From assembly GCF_904848165.1 (NCBI RefSeq), contig NZ_LR884459.1:1674001-1738000 (forward strand): a DNA stretch of 64,000 nucleotides. Reading direction: 5' to 3'. Positions 45,414 through 54,473 of this stretch are shown piece by piece (the stretch's first letter is position 1; each line of letters starts with the position of its first letter). The position numbers were made by a program, and so were the translations under genes. This stretch comes from Psychrobacter arenosus (lineage in GTDB: Bacteria; Pseudomonadota; Gammaproteobacteria; Pseudomonadales; Moraxellaceae). The notes beneath the pieces were generated by a model. It worked only from the letters and a program-made list of their open reading frames with translations. It had not been told where the DNA came from and did not search any database.

Positions 45414-46532
45414 TTAAGACCCTGAGGTTTCAGTATCCGCTAAAAAAGGATAATCCGTATAGCCTTCGCTACCGCCGCCATAGAAGGTTTCTGGGTGCTG
45501 CTCATTGAGTGGCGCATCTTGTTGAATACGCTCTGCTAAATCTGGGTTAGCGATATAATCACGACCAAAGGCGACGGCATCAATATAACCGGCTTCGATA
45601 TTTTTCACAGCTTTTTCAGCAGTATAAGCACCGGCAGCTACGATAACATTATCAAAAGCAGCACGAATCTGCTGACGGAATTCATCCGTATACGACTCAC
45701 CACCCGCCCAATCAGGCTCAGAGAGATGCAAATACATGAGATCGCGTTTATTAATCTGCTCGATCAGCCAAATGTTATCTTCTACGTTATAACCGGCTTC
45801 CACCCCATTAAAACTGCCCCATGGCGAGATACGAATACCGATATGGTCGGCATCCCAAGCGTCTACACAGGCATCGATGACAGCCAGCATAAAGCGTGCA
45901 CGGTTTTCTTTGCTGCCGCCGTAATTGTCATCGCGTTTATTTATGTATTCCGCCCAAAATTCATGCAATAGATACCCATGAGCCCCATGAATCTCTACCC
46001 CATCAAACCCAGCTTCACGGGCATTGCGAGTCGCCTGCGCAAAATCTGCAATTACCTGCTCGATCTCTGCCACACTGGCGGCGCGCGCTGGCGTCACATC
46101 CACACGAATGGCATTGCCTTCGCTATCTCTGAGCGTGGTACGCACTTTGACATCGGTATCAGAAGCCGAAATAGGCGCACGACCTTCAGGCTGCACACTT
46201 TTATGCGACACCAAACCCGTATGCCATAACTGCACGACGATTTTGCCACCTTTTGCATGGACGGCATCCGTAATGACTTTCCACGCCACAATTTGGTCTT
46301 CAGTATGCAAGCCAGGCGCTCCGGCATAGCCTTTAGCCCCAAAAGACACCTGGGTGGCTTCAGTAATTAATAAACCACTGCCGGCGCGCTGTGAATAATA
46401 CTCAGCGGCTAATACCGTCGGTACATCGTCCGGCTCAGTCGCACGTAAACGTGTCAAAGGCGCCATCATAATGCGGTTTTTTAAAGTTTGTGTGCCCATT
46501 TTTAGGGGCTGAAATAAGATATCGTTAGCCAT
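45414..46532 (-). CDS. nemA: Old Yellow Enzyme / N-ethylmaleimide reductase-like
   Basis: 372 residues, TIM-barrel flavin enzyme. FMN and substrate contacts include MMAPLTRLRA at the start, VQLWHTG, the substrate-binding GVEIHGAHGYLLHEF and AFGRDYIANPDL near the end. It reduces activated alkenes, N-ethylmaleimide, quinones or nitro compounds with NADPH. Upstream at 46654 is a palindrome of TetR-operator shape, suggesting NemR-type control, but no tetR-family gene is adjacent. The symbol is by family resemblance. Confidence 0.88.
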   Translation of the reverse strand: MANDILFQPLKMGTQTLKNRIMMAPLTRLRATEPDDVPTVLAAEYYSQRAGSGLLITEATQVSFGAKGYAGAPGLHTEDQIVAWKVITDAVHAKGGKIVVQLWHTGLVSHKSVQPEGRAPISASDTDVKVRTTLRDSEGNAIRVDVTPARAASVAEIEQVIADFAQATRNAREAGFDGVEIHGAHGYLLHEFWAEYINKRDDNYGGSKENRARFMLAVIDACVDAWDADHIGIRISPWGSFNGVEAGYNVEDNIWLIEQINKRDLMYLHLSEPDWAGGESYTDEFRQQIRAAFDNVIVAAGAYTAEKAVKNIEAGYIDAVAFGRDYIANPDLAERIQQDAPLNEQHPETFYGGGSEGYTDYPFLADTETSGS

Positions 46533-46913
46533 AAGGAGCCTTGTAGTCCGTTAAATTAGCACAATTACAAAATCGCTGAATTAAAAATAAGTAGCCGTTA
46601 AACCGTAGATTTATAACCGTTAATAAGCCATTATTGTCAGCCATTAATAGTTAATAGACGAACGGTCTATTTGTTAACTTGCTCCTTTATAATGTATAAA
46701 GACTATTATTCCAAGTGGGCGTTACAAACAAAAACACCACTTTGGGTATAAAAATAGCTTAATAGACCCCTTTAGAAAGACCTATAGCAATTATTAACCT
46801 TATGAAAATCTTAAAATTATAGAAATTCTTAGGGATAATTTTGCTAAAAACTTTAGCGTAATTGAGCCGTAACATCATCAATATTTAGCCAGAAATAATC
46901 AGAGGATTGGGCT
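46533..46913. other. Divergent promoter region, OYE / lipoprotein
   Basis: About 380 AT-rich bases holding the operator-like palindrome at 46654-46670 and no coding frame. Confidence 0.4.
46654..46670. promoter_or_regulatory. TetR-family operator-like palindrome
   Basis: ATAGAC-GAACG-GTCTAT: perfect six-base half sites with a five-base spacer. It lies 122 bases upstream of the Old Yellow Enzyme ATG. This shape resembles TetR-family operators such as the NemR box controlling nemA. Confidence 0.6.
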
Positions 46914-48158
46914 ATGCGTAAACCAACGGTACCACTCATGATGGCCACGGGCCTACTTTTGGGTTTGAGCGCCTGCCAGCCCGATCCGGCTGAGCCAGAA
47001 ACTGCGGATAGCAATCAGCCTGCTGTAGAGCCCGCCCCTACTCAACCTACTGAACCAGTGGCTACTCCAGAGTCTACAGACTCAACGTTACCGGATACTG
47101 ATCCTAATAGTGCTGATGTCGATGTTAAAACTGATGTTAATGCTGACGCCACTACCGACTCGAAGCCTCAGGCGACTGCCCCTCAATCCCCCTCTGCAGT
47201 GGCTGCTACAACTAAAAATCAACAGCTCTGCGCTAGTGTCAGCAAAACTATGGCGGCCGTAAATGGTAACAGCAAGATGGCAGAAATTACCGCCATTCAA
47301 GATTTACTGCGCGAGTGCTTACCCGCAGCAGATAATGCCACCGTCTTACAATGGCTAGCGGCGTATCAAACCATGTATGAGCGTTTTTTAGCCCTGCCCA
47401 ATACGGACACTAGCAATCAAGAGAATTTTTATACCGTCATGGATAAAGCCGCAGCCGGCAAACCGGTACCAGCCGCTTTACTCAAAACCATGAGCCCAAG
47501 GGCGCAGTATCTAATCGGTTTGGTTGAACAGAAGGCAGACGTCAGTGTGCAATATTTAGGGGAAGGCGACTTTCGCTTTCATCACGATTTAACAGCGATG
47601 GCGAAACTGTTTACCCCCTACTTGCGTAAAGACCAAGCTGCATTCACTCAGCGGATGGCGCGAGACAATCAAGGTATCTTTTGGAATGACGCGGCGATTG
47701 CGGTGCCCTTTAACGAGTTAATAAATCGCGCTTTATTTTGGGAGAGTTATAGCCAGCGTTATCCTGATGGTTACGCTACCCGCGATGCCAAAAGACTCTT
47801 CAATATTTATCGTTACGTGCTGTTCTTTGGCTCTGAAAACACCCAATGGACCGATGATGCAATTCGCGAGTTTGATAATGCAGCACAGGCACAAGCCATG
47901 CAGCAATTGGCCAAGCGCTCTAATAGTGTGTTGGCAAAAGATGCGCAGAAGTTCTTAGAGTTTATGACCTTAGCAGACAGTGAGCGTGAGCTAAAGTACC
48001 CACACTCAGCCAACGAGACCGCTGATAATATGCAGCGAGAAGGACAGCTGGCTAAGCAACAACTGAGAGACGCCCTGCAAATCCTCTCCCCTTGGACAGC
48101 GGAGGATAATCGCAATTGTCTAGAAGGGGTGGTCTGTACCACTTATAAAGGGGAATAA
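46914..48158 (+). CDS. Large lipoprotein, function unknown
   Basis: 414 residues. The lipobox GLSAC follows a hydrophobic signal, giving a lipid-anchored protein. After it comes a low-complexity linker of about 80 residues rich in Pro, Thr, Asp and Glu (PTQPTEPVATPES...DVDVKTDVNADAT). The folded region begins near residue 100 (QLCASVSKTMAAVNGNSKMAE) and is mostly helical, with several aromatic-rich stretches (FRFHHDLTAMAKLF, INRALFWESYSQRYPDGYATRD). Six bases of AGAGGA lie before the ATG. No known domain recognised. Confidence 0.8.
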   Translation: MRKPTVPLMMATGLLLGLSACQPDPAEPETADSNQPAVEPAPTQPTEPVATPESTDSTLPDTDPNSADVDVKTDVNADATTDSKPQATAPQSPSAVAATTKNQQLCASVSKTMAAVNGNSKMAEITAIQDLLRECLPAADNATVLQWLAAYQTMYERFLALPNTDTSNQENFYTVMDKAAAGKPVPAALLKTMSPRAQYLIGLVEQKADVSVQYLGEGDFRFHHDLTAMAKLFTPYLRKDQAAFTQRMARDNQGIFWNDAAIAVPFNELINRALFWESYSQRYPDGYATRDAKRLFNIYRYVLFFGSENTQWTDDAIREFDNAAQAQAMQQLAKRSNSVLAKDAQKFLEFMTLADSERELKYPHSANETADNMQREGQLAKQQLRDALQILSPWTAEDNRNCLEGVVCTTYKGE

Positions 48159-48225
48159 GTTATAAAATGAAATAAGTTATACCGTGGCATAAGCGCACTA
48201 GTGTTATCTTCAAGCTAAAGTTGCG

Positions 48226-49134
48226 CTAAGCATGCAGCATCTTTTTAATCGATAAATCTAAAGATAAATAGGTGCCAAATAGGATAACTACAGAACCAAT
48301 GATAGCGGGTAAATCTAAGGCTTCACCCAATAACAAATAGCCTAGAAAGATAGCGAAAATGGGAATGACTAAAGTGATGCTGGTCGCGCGAACTGGGCCA
48401 ATATTTTTGATTAATTGATTCATAAAAATCAGCGCAATAGCCGTTGAGAATACCCCGATACAAATCATGGATACCCAAGCTTTTGCACTAATAGTTGCGC
48501 CATAAGGAAATTGATAAACCGCCACCGGTAGCATAATCACACTGGCAATCATTAGTGAGCCCGCGGTAATGGCAATCGGAGACACGTGTTCTAAATAATT
48601 ACGCGTGACATTGGCGCCTAACGCATACCCTACACAGGCAAATAGCGCATAGCCCATGGGCATCAAGCCTGAGCTAGCGCCGGTACTCGCTTCAGCAGCG
48701 GCATTGCCAAATAAGTTTTCACTCATCAGAATCATGACGCCCACTACCCCGATGATCAGGCCCAAAATCTGCTTTTTAGAGAGCTTGTCTTTAAAGAAGA
48801 TACTGGCGATAAAGCCACTCATCATTGGTACTGAAGCATTTAATACGGCCAACACCCCAGCATTGACCGAACGCGCGGAAATAGAAAACAAGATAAAGGG
48901 AATAGCGGCAGAAAACAGCCCCACAAGGGTTAACGCTTTCCAATTCTCCAGGATACCCACTCTATTTTTGGCACTAAATAGCACAAAAACGAGCATAGTC
49001 AGCCCTGCTAAGACGACCCGCAAGCTAGCAAAGGCGAGCGAGCCAAACTCTGGCACACCAATGCGATAAAATATAAAAGACAGCGACCACATAAAGGAGA
49101 GCATAATAAAAGTAATAAGGTCGCGTCTGGTCAT
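48226..49134 (-). CDS. EamA-family (DMT superfamily) transporter
   Basis: 302 residues with about ten hydrophobic segments arranged as two EamA repeats; each starts with a pattern like FMWSLSFIFYRIGVPE and GYALFACVGYALGANVTRNY. Members export metabolites, amino acids or drugs; the substrate is unknown here. AGGATATC lies before the ATG. It lies between the lipoprotein gene and trpB with no clear functional link. Confidence 0.9.
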   Translation of the reverse strand: MTRRDLITFIMLSFMWSLSFIFYRIGVPEFGSLAFASLRVVLAGLTMLVFVLFSAKNRVGILENWKALTLVGLFSAAIPFILFSISARSVNAGVLAVLNASVPMMSGFIASIFFKDKLSKKQILGLIIGVVGVMILMSENLFGNAAAEASTGASSGLMPMGYALFACVGYALGANVTRNYLEHVSPIAITAGSLMIASVIMLPVAVYQFPYGATISAKAWVSMICIGVFSTAIALIFMNQLIKNIGPVRATSITLVIPIFAIFLGYLLLGEALDLPAIIGSVVILFGTYLSLDLSIKKMLHA

Positions 49135-49308
49135 TGAGATATCCTATAAAACCTGTAAACGGCAGCTAATCAACCAAGCTGCTGCCGCTATTATGAAGTG
49201 AAAAAATATCATAATGATAACTTTTAAATCACTTTACAGGGATGTTTTTTCTCAATTTATAACAACTAACTACTTAAATTACTCCTTATTTTTCACCGCT
49301 AATATCGC

Positions 49309-50553
49309 CTATAAATCGACTTTATCCAAAACGAAGTCAATATCCTTATCGCCGCGACCGGATAGGTTGACCAAAATACTCTGGTCGGGTGACATCTCTT
49401 TCGCTACTTTCATCGCATAAGCAATGGCATGGGCAGACTCTAAGGCTGGGATAATGCCTTCCATCCGCGATAGCGCCATAAACGCCTCTAAGCACTCTTT
49501 ATCGGTAGCGGACTCATAACTGGCGCGTTGCAAATCTTTTAATAACGAGTGCTGCGGCCCTACGCCAGGATAATCTAAACCTGAAGCGATCGAATGCACC
49601 GGAGCCGGCTCGCCCTGTTCATCAAGGAGGACATAACATTTAAAGCCATGGATTTCGCCTTTGACGCCTAAACTCATGGTGGCAGCATGATTAGGCGTAT
49701 CTAGCCCTTCCCCTGCGGGCTCCACCCCAACTAAGGCGACATCTTCATCTTCTAAAAAGCCGCTAAACATGCCAATAGCATTGGAGCCGCCACCGACACA
49801 GGCGACGACTTTATTAGGCAATCTGCCGGTCGTCGTTAAGAACTGCGCGCGGGCTTCATGACCCACTACCGATTGAAAATAACTGACCATTTCGGGATAA
49901 GGGGCAGGCCCCAACGCCGAACCAATAGCAAACATACTGCTATCGAGCTCGCCCAAATAAGTGTTGAAAGCACTGTCTACCGCTTCTTTTAGCGTGCCGG
50001 CACCCTCTGATACGGGGACAATTTTGGCGCCTAAGATTTTCATACGGCTAACATTGGGATGTTCTTTTTTAATGTCAACGACGCCCATGTGAATCTCGCA
50101 CTCGATACCCATTAGTGCGGCGGCTGTCGCTAAGGCTACCCCGTGTTGACCTGCGCCGGTTTCAGCGATAACTTTGGTTTTGCCTAATTTTTTCGCCAGC
50201 AAGACTTCGCCTAAACAGTGGTTAATCTTATGCGCGCCGGTGTGGTTGAGGTCTTCACGCTTAAAATAAATCTGTGCCCCGCCGCAATGCTCACTTAAGC
50301 GCTGCGCATGATAAATCGGGCTGGGTCTGCCGACATAAGTCTCACGCAGTCGCTGCATCTCATCAATAAAGTCGGGCTCTTTGATAATTTCACGGAAGCC
50401 CACTTCAATCTCTTGCATGGCTTTGGCAAGGTCTGGGTGACCAATTTTGCCGCCATACTCACCGTATAAGCCTTCATCACTGGGCATAATCGAGTGATGT
50501 AAACCGTACTTATTCAAACCATTGCTTTTATTGATATCTGTTGCTGTCGTCAT
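49309..50553 (-). CDS. trpB: Tryptophan synthase beta chain, stand-alone
   Basis: 414 residues from the ATG at 50553 (AGAAGG upstream). PLP lysine is in [16 protein letters not shown]; the phosphate loop is [12 protein letters not shown]; and the C-terminal serine motif is [15 protein letters not shown]. It matches the TrpB1 type, which normally pairs with TrpA. No trpA lies downstream (an EamA transporter does) or upstream. It could act with a distant TrpA or condense indole with serine alone. Confidence 0.94.
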   Translation of the reverse strand: MTTATDINKSNGLNKYGLHHSIMPSDEGLYGEYGGKIGHPDLAKAMQEIEVGFREIIKEPDFIDEMQRLRETYVGRPSPIYHAQRLSEHCGGAQIYFKREDLNHTGAHKINHCLGEVLLAKKLGKTKVIAETGAGQHGVALATAAALMGIECEIHMGVVDIKKEHPNVSRMKILGAKIVPVSEGAGTLKEAVDSAFNTYLGELDSSMFAIGSALGPAPYPEMVSYFQSVVGHEARAQFLTTTGRLPNKVVACVGGGSNAIGMFSGFLEDEDVALVGVEPAGEGLDTPNHAATMSLGVKGEIHGFKCYVLLDEQGEPAPVHSIASGLDYPGVGPQHSLLKDLQRASYESATDKECLEAFMALSRMEGIIPALESAHAIAYAMKVAKEMSPDQSILVNLSGRGDKDIDFVLDKVDL

Positions 50554-50866
50554 AGTAAACCTTCTCTCGTTAATCACGGTGTTTGTTAATAAGTTCATCA
50601 ATAAGGTAATTAATTTCTAACTAGAATCATCATTGTATCTTCGTTCTAGTACACTGAAACAAATTCTATGCTAACTCCGGATTTAGGTCAAGCGACATCT
50701 AGCAACGCTATGTTTTATCAAAGGAATTTCTTTATTATTCCTCATAATTCTGCCATTGCGACACAATGATGATAGGTAAGATTGCTAAAATAATGAGGCT
50801 TTATTGAACCCTTACCAATGCCCTTCCTTCTTCTGAACGTCATTCGATCAATTACTAGGATTTGCT
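50554..50866. other. Divergent promoter region, trpB / GMC oxidase
   Basis: About 313 AT-rich bases; includes the unlikely N-terminal extension of trpB. No clear operator. Confidence 0.3.
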
Positions 50867-52477
50867 ATGCAACGTCGTAAATTAATCAAAGCTATGGGCT
50901 TAGGGGCGATTGGCGCTACTAGTATCGTGAGCGGTTGTCAGACTTTTCCAAAAACCCTACCGCAAGCCTCTCTTAGCGAGCCTACCCAAGCCGGTCACTT
51001 TAGTAACATTATCGTGGGTAGTGGTTATGGCGGGGCGGTATCGGCATTACGCTTAGCGGAGCAAGGTCATCCTGTCCTTATATTGGAGATGGGCATGCGC
51101 TGGGATCGCTCGTCTAAGCACAATACCTTTTGTAAAATGATTAGCGCCGATGAGCGTTCTAGCTGGTTTTCCAATTGGCCGAACGCCCCTATTCCTATCC
51201 CTAAACCTATCAAAAAATACCCTGGGGTCCTCGACTTAATCGAATATGACGAAATAAAAGTGTTTGCTGGCCGGGCTTATGGTGGCGGCTCTATCGTCAA
51301 TGGCGCGATTGCCATCCAACCCCGACGCTCGCATTTCGAGGCGACCTTCCCGTGGTTAGATGCCGATGAGATGTATGACACTTTCTTTCCGAAGGCAATG
51401 AAAGCCTTAAAGGTCAGTCAAATTCCTACCGAATTCTTTAATCAGACGAAATATTACGAATTTACCCGTGCCGCCGAACGCCAAGCTGAAAAGGCAGGAC
51501 TAAAAACCGAGTTTTTCGGCAACAGTTATGACTTTGACTATATGCAGCGCGAGGCAAAAGGTGAGGTGTATGCCTCGGCATTGGGCGGTGAGGTTATCTA
51601 TGGCAATAATGCAGGTAAGTTTTCACTCGACCTAACTTACCTTAAGGATGCGGAAGCTACGGGTAAGGTGAGCGTTAAAACCCTGCGTAAAGTAGCAGCT
51701 ATCCAACAGCTACCCGATGATAAGCTGCGCCTCGAAGTCCACGTATTAAACCTCCAAGGCGGTATTGCTAAAGTTGAGCACTATACTTGCGATAAGCTCT
51801 TTCTCAATGCCGGCAGTACGGGCACCTCCGAGCTGTTGCTAAAGAGCCAAGCGGAAGGGTATCTGCCCCATCTCAACGAACATATTGGCCAACATTGGGG
51901 ACCCAATGGCAATATCATGACTGGGCGTAATTTTGTGGCTGCCGCTGGTGCCATCCAATCGACCATCCCCGTGAAAGCTATCAATATGTGGGATCCGCAG
52001 GAGGGCGCAACGGAGCCGGCAGAGTTTAAGATATTTGCTGAGATTGCGCCTTTGCCGCTAGGATTAGAGACTTGGACCACGCTATTTTTAGCGATTACCG
52101 ATAACCCTGAGCGCGGCAATTACTATTATGATAAAGACTCTAAGTCGGTCAAACTCAATTGGAAACGCTCACAAAATGAGTATTCTGTACGCGCTGCCAA
52201 AGCCTTGTTGGAGAAGCTCGCCGCTGCTAATGGCGGTAGAATTTCTAGCTTATTATTTAATAACGGGATTGGTGACAACTTTTGCTATCACCCGCTTGGC
52301 GGCTGTGTGCTAGGCAAAGCGACGGATGAGTTTGGCCGCGTCAAAGGGCATAAGAATATCTATGTGCAGGATGGTTCGCTTATCCCTGGCAGTGCTGGGG
52401 TGAACCCGTATGTGTTTATCACGGGGCTGGCTGAGCGTAATATGGCGACTATTTTGCGGGAGGATTTTAAGGGTTAG
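50867..52477 (+). CDS. Exported GMC oxidoreductase, cholesterol-oxidase-like
   Basis: 536 residues. The N-terminus has a Tat-like twin-arginine motif and lipobox (RRKLIKAMGLGAIGATS..SGC), suggesting folded export and lipid anchoring. FAD site: IIVGSGYGGAVSALRLAEQG; flavin-contact region GRAYGGGSIVNGAI; catalytic His region CYHPLGGCVLG; C-terminal GVNPYVFITGLAERNM. This spacing matches the cholesterol oxidase/ChoD branch, not the choline dehydrogenase branch at 28627. The substrate is likely a sterol or other bulky alcohol, but unproven. Confidence 0.85.
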   Translation: MQRRKLIKAMGLGAIGATSIVSGCQTFPKTLPQASLSEPTQAGHFSNIIVGSGYGGAVSALRLAEQGHPVLILEMGMRWDRSSKHNTFCKMISADERSSWFSNWPNAPIPIPKPIKKYPGVLDLIEYDEIKVFAGRAYGGGSIVNGAIAIQPRRSHFEATFPWLDADEMYDTFFPKAMKALKVSQIPTEFFNQTKYYEFTRAAERQAEKAGLKTEFFGNSYDFDYMQREAKGEVYASALGGEVIYGNNAGKFSLDLTYLKDAEATGKVSVKTLRKVAAIQQLPDDKLRLEVHVLNLQGGIAKVEHYTCDKLFLNAGSTGTSELLLKSQAEGYLPHLNEHIGQHWGPNGNIMTGRNFVAAAGAIQSTIPVKAINMWDPQEGATEPAEFKIFAEIAPLPLGLETWTTLFLAITDNPERGNYYYDKDSKSVKLNWKRSQNEYSVRAAKALLEKLAAANGGRISSLLFNNGIGDNFCYHPLGGCVLGKATDEFGRVKGHKNIYVQDGSLIPGSAGVNPYVFITGLAERNMATILREDFKG

Positions 52478-52674
52478 CTAGGATATTTAATGCGAAAAGT
52501 TTTAAGTGTGGCATAAGGAAGTCTCCATTGCTTGCACTGGAAAGATAGGCTTTATGGCAATAAACCTAGACTTAGCCCCGACATTATTATATATCTGCCG
52601 TAAGGTGCGCTATCATTGCTTGAAGATATTTATACACCGCTAGATTATAAAAACCGATTTAAAAAGGACAAATA

Positions 52675-53688
52675 ATGAAACTAAGAATCTTAAAATCAGC
52701 CGTCACCAACCCATGGTTTAACCTCGCCACCGAAGACTGGATATTCCAAGCACTCGACCCGCAATCGCACACGTTATTCTTATGGCGCAACTCAGAGACT
52801 GTGGTCATTGGCCGCTCACAAAACCCTTGGGTAGAGTGTAAAACCGATAAGATGGCAGAGGACGACGTCTTTTTAGCGCGCCGTCAAAGTGGTGGTGGCG
52901 CAGTATTTCATGACTTAGGCAATACTAACTTTACTTTCCTATCTCCTAAAGCCGATTACGACCAGGACGCCAACTTCACTATTATCATTAATGCCCTCAA
53001 AAAACTGGGCGTAGACGCTACCCTCTCCGGCCGCAATGACATGCAAGTTGGCGATAAAAAGATATCCGGTAGCGCGTTTAAACACAGCGTCGATCGCAGC
53101 TTTCACCATGGCACCTTACTGGTCAATGCCGATATGCAAAAATTGGGCGATTATCTAAACCCGCATCCTCTCAAGCTACAAGCCAAAGGCATTAAGTCGG
53201 TACGCTCACGTGTAGCCAATTTGGTTGAATTTAACGAGGCTATTAATCATGAAACTCTATCGCAGGCGATGATTGAAGCTTTCTGTGAGTATTATGGACA
53301 GGATGTGGCAAACACTCCGGTTGAAGAGTTAGACGAAGCGACCCTAGCACAAGAGCCGCATTTGAATAAGTACTATCAACAGATGGCCGACTGGGAATGG
53401 CGCTTTGGTAAAACCCCAGAATTCTCCCATCATTTAGAGACCCGCTTTGATTGGGGTTTGATTGATTTACATTTGGATGTAAAACAGGCGGTGATTACCG
53501 AGGTGGTTATCTTCTCTGACGCGTTAAACGTGGAGTTGATTGAGGTGTTAAAAGAAGCGCTAACTGGAGTTAAATATAATCAAGAAGCTATCAATGCTAA
53601 GTTGGCTGCTTTAAGTGAGGCGCAACCTGAAATGGCCGCGCAAATTGCTGATTTTTCGGCTTGGTTAGCGGGTGAGATTAAGGGTTAG
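52675..53688 (+). CDS. lplA: Lipoate-protein ligase A
   Basis: 337 residues, full-length with the C-terminal accessory domain. Motifs: NLATEDWIFQ, WRNSETVVIGRSQNPW, the lipoate-binding ARRQSGGGAVFHDLGN, and the catalytic lysine region DKKISGSAFKHS. It activates free lipoate with ATP and attaches it to E2 subunits. AAAAAGGACAAATA precedes the ATG. It ends at a strong terminator. Confidence 0.95.
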   Translation: MKLRILKSAVTNPWFNLATEDWIFQALDPQSHTLFLWRNSETVVIGRSQNPWVECKTDKMAEDDVFLARRQSGGGAVFHDLGNTNFTFLSPKADYDQDANFTIIINALKKLGVDATLSGRNDMQVGDKKISGSAFKHSVDRSFHHGTLLVNADMQKLGDYLNPHPLKLQAKGIKSVRSRVANLVEFNEAINHETLSQAMIEAFCEYYGQDVANTPVEELDEATLAQEPHLNKYYQQMADWEWRFGKTPEFSHHLETRFDWGLIDLHLDVKQAVITEVVIFSDALNVELIEVLKEALTGVKYNQEAINAKLAALSEAQPEMAAQIADFSAWLAGEIKG

Positions 53689-53721
53689 AGCAGAGTAAAA
53701 TAAGAAGTTTTTATGCTAGAA

Positions 53722-53756
53722 AAAAGGCAGTTGCTATCTTACAGCAACTGCCTTTT
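53722..53756. terminator. Bidirectional terminator between lplA and the two-gene operon
   Basis: Perfect 14-pair stem AAAAGGCAGTTGCT/AGCAACTGCCTTTT with a seven-base loop and A/T ends. It ends both convergent transcripts. Confidence 0.9.
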
Positions 53757-53777
53757 CTGATTGAACGACTACTTACC

Positions 53778-54473
53778 TTAAGCAAGGTTTGGAAAACTCA
53801 ACTTGCTAACTACCTCAGGAATATATCCACTAAGCGCTGGCTGCTTAACTAAACCTAATAGCTCATATATCTGACCGCCAATTCCTGGCTGGACTTCACC
53901 TTGCTCAGTTTTTTCATCATCTAAAGCAAAGCAGTAAAATTTAAACTTACTCGCAATCTCATCAGGAAATTCAGCCTTTAATTTTGACTCTGAATCTTTG
54001 TGAGCTACAGGTGATAAAATAAAGATATCTTCAATATCTTCCATCTTATCTAACATTTCTATGAGGTTGGTCCGAACCACACAACTGCCTGACATAATAG
54101 ATTTGACGATAACGATATTATGCAGCTGCTCAAAATTTGGTTCAATGAACCTATGCAATATAGGGGCCACGCTAGCATGGTTGGGTAGCTGATAATGATG
54201 GTTCCAAAATACAGCTAACTTTGTATCGATACCCTGATTTTGTAAGGTCGATGACACTCCATATTGAAGAAAATCAGCATCTTCGGCTGTCGATACTATC
54301 AAAGTACCAGTATGGGTTTTAGATTTTAATAGGGGAGAAATCTCTTCAGCTAGTAACTTTCCTAACGCTACCATAGTCTTTTGATAAAGCTCAGGCGCGT
54401 TTAGATTAGCAAAGAGACTATTTAATTGTCTTTTTGCTTCAGCTGTGGCGATAGGTGTATATACCCTATTCAT
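53778..54473 (-). CDS. Phosphoribosyltransferase-like protein of an unrecognised two-gene system
   Basis: 231 residues. N-terminal helices (ATAEAKRQLNSLFANLN) lead into an alpha/beta fold: GTLIVSTAEDADFLQYGVSSTL, TKLAVFWNHHYQL, and LHNIVIVKSIMSGSCVVRTNLIEML. The last stretch resembles the PRPP loop of type I phosphoribosyltransferases, but the usual acidic pair is replaced by Lys-Ser and the TGxT loop by SGSC. It may thus bind a nucleotide rather than transfer ribose. The ATG overlaps the upstream gene's TGA (ATGA), with GAGGTAAA as ribosome-binding site, so the two genes are translationally coupled. More AT-rich than neighbours, suggesting acquisition. Fold assignment is by eye. Confidence 0.6.
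   Translation of the reverse strand: MNRVYTPIATAEAKRQLNSLFANLNAPELYQKTMVALGKLLAEEISPLLKSKTHTGTLIVSTAEDADFLQYGVSSTLQNQGIDTKLAVFWNHHYQLPNHASVAPILHRFIEPNFEQLHNIVIVKSIMSGSCVVRTNLIEMLDKMEDIEDIFILSPVAHKDSESKLKAEFPDEIASKFKFYCFALDDEKTEQGEVQPGIGGQIYELLGLVKQPALSGYIPEVVSKLSFPNLA

Noticed and set aside
53778..54473. PRTase-like protein as a functional purine or pyrimidine salvage enzyme
   Set aside because: The acidic pair of the PRPP motif is missing and the neighbour is nuclease-like, not metabolic.
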